From Thermomicrobiaceae bacterium (lineage in GTDB: Bacteria > Chloroflexota > Chloroflexia > Thermomicrobiales > Thermomicrobiaceae): a stretch of 10,770 nt of DNA. Location of the stretch: NCBI GenBank assembly GCA_025966355.1, contig JAICWZ010000028.1, positions 1 through 10,770 on the forward strand. Direction: 5' to 3'. Positions 6,191 to 10,770 of this stretch are shown one piece after another (position 1 is the stretch's first letter; each line of letters opens with the position of its first letter). The position numbers were made by a program, and so were the translations under genes. The notes under the pieces are model-generated. The model ran no database searches and was not told the origin of the DNA. It worked only from the letters and a program-made list of their open reading frames with translations.

Positions 6191-7129
6191 TTACAACGTG
6201 ATGCGCGGATCGACGAACGAATAGGCGAGGTCGGTCAGCAGGTAGATGAGGAGCACGAGCACGGCATAGACGAGCGTGAAGCCCTGCACGACCTGGTAGT
6301 CGCGTCCGAGAATCGCTGAGATAAGCATGCTCCCCATGCCGGGCAAGGCGAAGACCGACTCGATGATCACCGAGCCACCGACCAGCCAGCCAAGATAGAG
6401 CCCGAGCAGTGTGATCGTCGAGATGAGCGCGTTGCGCAGCACGTGCCGCACCATGACGACCTGCGATTTCAAGCCTTTGGCGCGCGCCACCGTCACGTGC
6501 TCCGAGGCGAGCATCGTCAGTAGCGAATCACGTAAATTACGAATCAGCACCGCCGACACGCCGAGCGCCATGGTGAGCGCCGGCAGGAAGAGGTATTTCA
6601 GATTCTCGAAAAAGCCGTGCCCACTGCCGCCGACCGGGAAGATCGGGATCTTCACCCCGAGGAGGATGAGGAGCAAGATCCCGATCCAGAACGATGGTGT
6701 CGAAATACCAAGGACCGTGAAACCACGGATCAGTTGATCGATCAGCTTCCCCTGGTTTAGGGCGGCCAACACTGCCAGCGGGATCGTGATAATGAGCGCC
6801 ATAACCATGGCGTATGCGACCAAACCGAGCGTCAATGGCAGTCGCTGGCGCACCAGCGTCGAGACCGGCTCCTGCACCACGATCGAGGTGCCGAGATCGC
6901 CATGGAAGAGCTGCTTAACGAAGATGCCGAACTGCACCGGCACCGGCTTGTTCAATCCCAGATGGTCGCGCATTTCGGCGACCTTATCGGGTGTCGCCTG
7001 CACGCCGAGCAACGTTACCGCCGGATCGCCGGGGATCGCGCGGATCATCAAGAAGACGAGCACCGCCAGCACGACGATCGTCGGGATCATCTGAATCAGC
7101 CGGTTCACCACATAGGCGGTTCTGCCCAT
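6191..7129 (-). CDS. dppB: Peptide/nickel-type ABC importer permease, DppB/OppB family
   Basis: This 312-residue inner-membrane protein starts MGRTAYVVNRLIQMIPTIVV, the typical short N-terminus and first helix of DppB. It has six hydrophobic segments. The family signature LGLNKPVPVQFGIFVKQLFHGDLG is at 57-80 and the EAA loop at 211-235 (HVTVARAKGLKSQVVMVRHV), and it ends in DPRITL as these proteins usually do. The ATG at 7127-7129 was chosen because GGGGGA lies about 4 bases upstream and the protein then begins as the family does; the longer frame to 7168 would overlap the binding-protein gene. The gap to that gene is 14 bases and to dppC 10 bases, so the three are one operon. It pairs with DppC to form the membrane channel. 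Confidence 0.93.
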   Translation of the reverse strand: MGRTAYVVNRLIQMIPTIVVLAVLVFLMIRAIPGDPAVTLLGVQATPDKVAEMRDHLGLNKPVPVQFGIFVKQLFHGDLGTSIVVQEPVSTLVRQRLPLTLGLVAYAMVMALIITIPLAVLAALNQGKLIDQLIRGFTVLGISTPSFWIGILLLILLGVKIPIFPVGGSGHGFFENLKYLFLPALTMALGVSAVLIRNLRDSLLTMLASEHVTVARAKGLKSQVVMVRHVLRNALISTITLLGLYLGWLVGGSVIIESVFALPGMGSMLISAILGRDYQVVQGFTLVYAVLVLLIYLLTDLAYSFVDPRITL

Positions 7130-7143
7130 TTGTCCCCCGAGCT

Positions 7144-8919
7144 CTACTTCGCGCGCCAGAACTCCCACCAGTACGGGAAGCCAAGCGGCGAGCGGTAGTA
7201 GCCTTTGATGTTCTTGCCGATGTACGCGATGTTGGTCGTGTAGTAGAGGTCGATCGTGCCGCCGACATCAGTGTTGTAGATCTGCTGCAGCTGGTAGTAG
7301 ATCTGCTTGCGCTTGTCGGGATCGAGCTCCTGCGACGCCTGGTTGACCAGATCCTGCGCTTGCTGGCTCGGTTGGTAGCCGCTGTTCATGCGTGGCGTGA
7401 TGAAGAAGAACTGCACCAACTGATCGGGATCGGCCATACCATTGGTCCACTGGTAGCCGGAAATCGACTCGTAGTTGCTGGCGTACCAGTTATCGCCGAG
7501 CGTCGAGGATTCGACCTCTTCGATCGTCAGGTCGATACCAATCTCTTGCCACATCTGCTGGCAGAGTACCGCGTTATCGTGTCCAATTTGTGCGCCGCTC
7601 GGATACTGCAGCTTCGCGCCTTTGTGCCCCTGTGGGTACTTCGACTTCGCCATCAGCTCTTTGGCCTTGTCGAGATCGAAGGGGAGTTTGAGGTCGGGAT
7701 CCCAGTCGAGCGTCCCTTTGGGGAAGAAGGAGTTGGCGATTGTCGCGGTGCCGGCGGTCGCCTGATCGACAAGCACCTTGCGATCGAGCGCGAGGCTCAT
7801 TGCCTGTCGTACGTTGACATCATCGAACGGCGGCTTCGTGGTTTGCACGACCATGAAATAGACCTGCTGCTGCGGTGAACTGATGAGTTGGCCCTTGTTG
7901 CCGCTCTGCAGCGCCTTGACCTGGCTGTACGGCGCCGAACCACCATCGATCTGGCCAGCCTGCACCTGCAGTACCTGCGTCGTCACCTCGGCGACCTGCT
8001 TGATGATGATCTCATCGACGTACGGATACGGTTTGCCGCCGGGCGCCATATCCCAGTAGTCGGGATTGGCGTCCATCGTGAAGTGGTCGTTGCGTATCCA
8101 TTCCTTCAGCTTGAACGGGCCGGTTCCGATCGGCTTGGTGAATTCGTTCTTGCCGATCTGCTGAATCTGGCTCGCCGGGAAGACGCCGTTGGCCGGAACG
8201 GCCAGGCGTGCCAGCATGCTGGCGATCTTCACGCTGAGCACGATCTTGACCGTCTGATCGTCGACCGCTTCGATGCTGGTGGCGTCCTGTAGCTGCCACA
8301 TGTAGCTGCCCATCGCCTTGTTGCGTTGCAGCGAGGCGACGACATCGGCGGCCGTGACGGTGCTGCCGTCGTGGAACTTGACGTTCGGACGGAGGTTAAG
8401 CGTGTAGGTGAGGCCGTCCGCTGAGACATCCCACTTCTGTGCGATGGCCGGTTCGACGCCGGAACCGTCGCGATTGGCACGTGCCGGCGCCTCGATCATC
8501 GGCACCATGACCGTTTCGTCGACCAGCGCCTGCGACCAGATCGGATCGAGTTTCTGTGGCGATGATGTGTACGCCCAGGTGAGCGTGCCGCCGCGTACGA
8601 CATTGCCGGCTGGCGCGGTTGACGCACTGCCGGTCGTCGCGGTGCTGGCGGATGCAGCAGGCGTGCCGGAGCTCCCGCTTGTACTGCCAGATGGCGTCGC
8701 GGCACCGGAGCCGGACGCGGTCGTGCTGGCAGCCGTTGTGCCGGAGGGGGTCGTCGGCGTCTTATCGCTACTTCCACCACAGGCGGCAAGCAAGGTCGAG
8801 AGTGTGCCGCCGGTTAGCGCGAGCCCACCGACGAAACCGGCGCGCTTGAGGAAGCCGCGCCGTGAGAGGGATATTGGCAGCGAAGACGCATGATCGCTGC
8901 GAGTCTGATGCTGGCTCAT
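7144..8919 (-). CDS. Extracellular peptide-binding lipoprotein, SBP family 5, Tat-type signal
   Basis: This 591-residue protein is the solute-binding component of the DppABC-like importer (SBP_bac_5, as in DppA/OppA/NikA). Residues 19-25 are SRRGFLK, a textbook twin-arginine motif. It is followed by a hydrophobic stretch and the lipobox LLAAC, so Cys47 should be lipidated and the protein tethered outside the membrane. A Ser/Thr/Ala/Gly/Pro linker of about 60 residues follows. The binding domain starts at about 110 (VVRGGTLTWAYT) and ends PYWWEFWRAK. ATG 8917-8919 has GGAGGAG (8928-8934) 8 bases upstream; an ATG at 8925-8927 abuts that site too closely. The gene is first in the operon, 121 bases downstream of the Lrp-type regulator. 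The ligand (di- or oligopeptide, nickel, or another small solute) cannot be decided by eye. Confidence 0.92.
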   Translation of the reverse strand: MSQHQTRSDHASSLPISLSRRGFLKRAGFVGGLALTGGTLSTLLAACGGSSDKTPTTPSGTTAASTTASGSGAATPSGSTSGSSGTPAASASTATTGSASTAPAGNVVRGGTLTWAYTSSPQKLDPIWSQALVDETVMVPMIEAPARANRDGSGVEPAIAQKWDVSADGLTYTLNLRPNVKFHDGSTVTAADVVASLQRNKAMGSYMWQLQDATSIEAVDDQTVKIVLSVKIASMLARLAVPANGVFPASQIQQIGKNEFTKPIGTGPFKLKEWIRNDHFTMDANPDYWDMAPGGKPYPYVDEIIIKQVAEVTTQVLQVQAGQIDGGSAPYSQVKALQSGNKGQLISSPQQQVYFMVVQTTKPPFDDVNVRQAMSLALDRKVLVDQATAGTATIANSFFPKGTLDWDPDLKLPFDLDKAKELMAKSKYPQGHKGAKLQYPSGAQIGHDNAVLCQQMWQEIGIDLTIEEVESSTLGDNWYASNYESISGYQWTNGMADPDQLVQFFFITPRMNSGYQPSQQAQDLVNQASQELDPDKRKQIYYQLQQIYNTDVGGTIDLYYTTNIAYIGKNIKGYYRSPLGFPYWWEFWRAK

Positions 8920-8944
8920 GGGTGCATCTCCTCCGTGCCGAAAC

Positions 8945-9011
8945 ATACGACGTATCGTCGGGCCGTCCTATATCTGAACGGTCAGGATTGCAACGGGCCA
9001 GGCCCGTTCAA
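8945..9011 (-). promoter_or_regulatory. Control region of the importer operon: three dyads and a weak promoter
   Basis: The 121 bases between the regulator gene and the importer hold three dyads. ATACGACGTAT (8945-8955) is perfect around a central base. CTGAACGGTCAG (8974-8985) is symmetric except for one pair. AACGGGCCAGGCCCGTT (8992-9008) is a perfect 17-mer that extends to TTG/CAA at 8988-9011 with one bulged base. On the - strand TTGCAA (8988-8993) and TATAGG (8967-8972) are 15 apart, a poor promoter overlapping the dyads. The largest dyad may instead be a hairpin ending the regulator transcript, but no U tract follows it. Confidence 0.4.
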
Positions 9012-9040
9012 GACCCGGGAATCTCGAAGCGCTCTAACCG

Positions 9041-9574
9041 CTATCGCGGGATCGGTTTTGCTTGCCCGGTCGCTTCGTCGGGTTCGAGGCGGTCCGCTTC
9101 TTCACCCGCCCGGCGCATCCGTCCCCAGTCGAAAGCGAACTTGCGGACCTCCAGAATGTGGGCGGTGCGGACTTGCGTGAGCCCCTCGATACCACCCAAT
9201 TTGACCAGCAGGAGTTGGCGCAGATGGCGGTTGGAGCGGACCATCGCTTCGGCCAGGATGTCGAACGGGCCGGAGGCGACGCCGAGCCAGCGGATTTCGT
9301 CGAGCGCGATCAGTTGGTCGATCACCGCTTCATGGTGCGCGTTGTCGGTCCAGATCTCGATCATCACCTGGATCGGCAAACCGATCCGATCGCCGTGGGC
9401 AAAGGCGGCGATCGTGATGACGTTCTCGTTGACAAGCCGGTCGATCCGCCGGGCAACGGTCGTGCGCGGTACGTTGAGCGCACGGGCGATCTCGGTCGAC
9501 TGCTTACGACCGTCGTCCTGTAGCTGGGCGATGATCTTGTAATCAAGATCGTCGAGTTCGAACTCGTCCGCCAA
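9041..9574 (-). CDS. Lrp/AsnC-family transcriptional regulator
   Basis: This 177-residue protein has the Lrp/AsnC layout. An N-terminal helix-turn-helix (about 8-55: LDDLDYKIIAQLQDDGRKQS, then TEIARALNVPRTTVARRIDRL) leads to a RAM effector-binding domain (about 65-145), in which GPFD (102-105) matches the family's GxxD ligand loop. A charged 25-residue tail follows. The frame is open to a TTG at 9625, but that lies at or before the predicted transcription start. TTG 9572-9574 has GGAGG exactly 5 bases upstream and puts the conserved DDLDYKII motif at the usual distance from the start, so I prefer it. Lrp-type proteins usually bind amino acids and control amino-acid or peptide genes. The adjacent peptide importer is the likely target, and a dyad in its own promoter suggests self-control. 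Confidence 0.88.
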   Translation of the reverse strand: MADEFELDDLDYKIIAQLQDDGRKQSTEIARALNVPRTTVARRIDRLVNENVITIAAFAHGDRIGLPIQVMIEIWTDNAHHEAVIDQLIALDEIRWLGVASGPFDILAEAMVRSNRHLRQLLLVKLGGIEGLTQVRTAHILEVRKFAFDWGRMRRAGEEADRLEPDEATGQAKPIPR

Positions 9575-9625
9575 GTCCGCCTCCACTTCGCGCTGGCCTG
9601 CCGGTATTTCGGTCAGAACGTCCAA

Positions 9626-9654
9626 ACCGTAGCACGGATATGGTCATATGTCAA
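9626..9654 (-). promoter_or_regulatory. Promoter of the Lrp-type regulator with an internal dyad
   Basis: On the - strand a perfect TTGACA (9649-9654) is followed after 17 bases by TACGGT (9626-9631), a weak -10 box. The spacer contains the dyad ATATGGTCATAT (9638-9649), with 5-bp arms around GT and one base shared with the -35 box. A protein bound there would block RNA polymerase, which fits autoregulation by the Lrp-type protein made from this promoter. That the regulator itself binds here is inference. Confidence 0.5.
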
Positions 9655-9726
9655 CGATTCCGGAGAATGATTCGTCAGAATGCTCGCAACCTGATGGTGG
9701 GACGTGCACCGTAAGAGGGAACGATA

Positions 9727-9811
9727 TCTCTCGCAGAGGCGCAGAGGGCGCAGAGGGCGCAGAGTTCTTTAATTATTTAGAACTCCGCGCCCTCTGCGCC
9801 TCTGCGAGAGA
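9727..9811. repeat. Long imperfect palindrome (GCAGAG-type palindrome 2) between lplA and the regulator gene
   Basis: The arms 9727-9751 and 9787-9811 are perfect inverse complements over 25 bases. Inside them 9761-9768 pairs with 9779-9786 with one mismatch, around an A/T-rich loop. The left side carries one extra 9-base unit (AGAGGGCGC, 9752-9760) that would bulge out. Like the copy at 5223-5284 it begins after ATATCTC, ends in GCGAGA and has an A/T-rich loop, but its unit is GCAGAGGGC rather than GCAGAGAC. It lies about 37 bases beyond the lplA stop and could end that transcript or protect its 3' end. It is probably a dispersed, MITE- or REP-like repeat. Confidence 0.85.
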
Positions 9812-9848
9812 CAATTCTTCGCGTTCTTCCAGGCGAAATGGTCGATGC

Positions 9849-10634
9849 CTATGGGACGGCGAACGTCCATTCGGGTGTGGCGAATTTGTTGGTGGCGAGA
9901 TCCTGGGCCGCGCTCAGTTCGTCCTCGGTGAGCTGATCGTCGATGAGGCCGTAAGACGTCCTGAATTCGTCGATCATCCGCTCGATAATCGTCTGGCGCG
10001 GCAGCTGCGTTTGCAGGCGGAGCGGACCGACACGCTTGGCGGCGCTAGTGATCCCCTTGTCGCTCAGTTTTTCCTTGCCGATGCGAAGTACGCGCAGCAT
10101 CCGGTCGGAGTTGATGTCGTACGACATCGTCGTGTGATGCAGCACGGCGCCGAAGCGGCGCGCCTGGGCGGCGCCGCCGATCTTGCCGCCGCTTGACGTA
10201 ATGTCGTTGATCGGCTCGTACCAGGCATCGATGCCGAGCGATTGCAAGGCGCGGATCACCCAGTGGTCGAGAAAGGCATACGACTCGACGAACGACATGC
10301 CGGCAACGAGATCGAGCGGGACGTAGAGCGAGTAGGTGATGACGTTCGGCACTTCGACGTACATGGCGCCGCCGCCGGTGATGCGCCGCGTAATCGGAAT
10401 GTCGAGTTCGCGTGCCGCGTCCTCATCGACCTCGTTGCGCACCGACTGGAAGCGTCCGATCACGACTTCCGGTTGCCGGCGATCCCAGAAGCGGAGCGTT
10501 GGCTCGCGCCGGCCGGTGCCGACCGCACGAGTGAGCACCTCATCGACGGCATGGTTGACCGGCGCCGCGACCGGCTCGCCCCGGATCAGGCGCCAGCGAT
10601 ATTGAGGCCAGCGATCCTCAAAGCGTTCGATCAT
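9849..10634 (-). CDS. lplA: Lipoate-protein ligase catalytic subunit (LplA N-domain type)
   Basis: This 261-residue enzyme of the biotin/lipoate ligase (BPL_LplA_LipB) fold attaches lipoate to the E2 or H proteins of 2-oxoacid dehydrogenase and glycine-cleavage complexes, via lipoyl-AMP. It has RRITGGGA (83-90), the lipoyl-adenylate loop, and NDITSSGGKIGGAAQ (143-157), in which Lys151 is the conserved active-site lysine. EKLSDKGITSAAKRVGPL (188-205) also fits the family. It contains no cysteine, which argues against the Cys-dependent octanoyltransferases LipM and LipL. It ends at KFATPEWTF, where single-chain LplA proteins continue into their accessory domain, so that domain must come from elsewhere. 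The upstream frame, overlapping by ATGA, is the probable source. The start ATG lies in that overlap, implying translational coupling. Confidence 0.88.
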   Translation of the reverse strand: MIERFEDRWPQYRWRLIRGEPVAAPVNHAVDEVLTRAVGTGRREPTLRFWDRRQPEVVIGRFQSVRNEVDEDAARELDIPITRRITGGGAMYVEVPNVITYSLYVPLDLVAGMSFVESYAFLDHWVIRALQSLGIDAWYEPINDITSSGGKIGGAAQARRFGAVLHHTTMSYDINSDRMLRVLRIGKEKLSDKGITSAAKRVGPLRLQTQLPRQTIIERMIDEFRTSYGLIDDQLTEDELSAAQDLATNKFATPEWTFAVP

Positions 10635-10770
10635 GAGAGTGCCCGCCGAACCGCGCGGGCGACCGCTTCGGGCGAGAAGCCGATCATCTCGACGCCCGGT
10701 TCAAGGGTCTCGCGAATCCGCGAAGCGATGGCATCTTCGCTGGAGGCGGCCGAGAGCTGATCGAGCGCCC
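10631..10770 (-). CDS. C-terminal end of a probable lipoate-ligase accessory subunit (LplB-like; rest outside window)
   Basis: A - strand frame enters from the right edge and ends at TGA 10631-10633, overlapping the lplA ATG in an ATGA. The 45 visible residues begin ALDQLSAASSEDAIASRIRE and end GFSPEAVARAVRRALS. From memory of the family, this helical pattern, with a final 'xxGFSPEAxAxAV' helix, resembles the C-terminus of the LplB/Lip_prot_lig_C accessory domain that lplA here lacks. In Thermoplasma acidophilum the ligase is likewise two proteins, LplA and LplB, which act together. The overlap and gene pairing fit. With so little sequence the name is an inference; the presence of a gene end here is much surer than its identity. 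Confidence 0.6.
   Translation of the reverse strand, partial: ALDQLSAASSEDAIASRIRETLEPGVEMIGFSPEAVARAVRRALS

Noticed and set aside
6991..7878. A + strand open frame of 295 codons antisense to the importer genes.
   Set aside because: The opposite strand carries unmistakable DppB and binding-protein sequence. The + frame has Arg/Leu/Val-rich low-information composition typical of antisense shadows in GC-rich DNA.
9727..9811. CRISPR array or tandem-repeat locus.
   Set aside because: The units are 8-9 bases with no spacers and are arranged as one large inverted repeat, not as direct repeats with unique spacers.
9648..10196. A + strand open frame of 182 codons.
   Set aside because: It runs through the palindromic repeat and then antisense to lplA, giving a chimeric translation. 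It has no ribosome site and is a by-product of the repeat and of high GC3.
9849..10634. Octanoyltransferase LipM/LipL instead of a lipoate ligase.
   Set aside because: These enzymes act through a conserved cysteine, and this protein has no cysteine at all.

Overview
The window is GC-rich with uniformly high GC3 bacterial coding sequence and almost no spare DNA. Gene content suggests a Chloroflexota bacterium, perhaps Thermomicrobia-like. The clues are a Tat-exported lipoprotein for peptide uptake, a two-gene lipoate ligase of the kind best known from archaea, a Chl/Mg-chelatase-like AAA+/VWA pair without pigment genes, and GCAGAG-type palindromic repeats. This placement is inference from content, not from a marker gene.

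Left part, + strand. The tail of an unidentified gene ends at 88. A 239-base gap (89-327) holds two TGAT-N2-ATCA dyads. It is followed by a stand-alone secretion-type ATPase-like protein with a degenerate P-loop (328-1179). A consensus promoter (1206-1233) and a leader stem-loop (1235-1272) then precede a compact three-gene unit: a ChlI/MoxR-like AAA+ ATPase (1332-2732), a 714-residue protein with a C-terminal VWA domain and intact MIDAS (2739-4883), and a 102-residue conserved-looking protein of unknown function (4907-5215). The AAA+ and VWA proteins very probably form one ATP-driven, metal-dependent remodelling machine. The small third gene may be an accessory.

Middle and right part, - strand. 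The unit ends at a perfect 21-bp inverted repeat (5223-5284) that also lies at the end of a convergent operon. Read in its own direction, from right to left, the - strand encodes: the last 45 residues of a probable lipoate-ligase accessory protein (10631-10770), lplA (9849-10634, ATGA overlap), a second GCAGAG-type palindrome (9727-9811), an Lrp/AsnC regulator (9041-9574), and a peptide/nickel-type ABC importer of one binding protein (7144-8919) and two permeases (6191-7129 and 5296-6180). The importer's two ATPase genes are absent here. The regulator sits directly upstream of the importer, and the 121 bases between them hold several dyads, so it is the obvious candidate to control uptake and itself.

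The most interesting items are the AAA+/VWA/small-protein unit with its promoter and leader hairpin, the split lipoate ligase, the two related long palindromes, and the paired TGAT-N2-ATCA dyads. No tRNA, rRNA, CRISPR array, insertion sequence or phage gene was seen.
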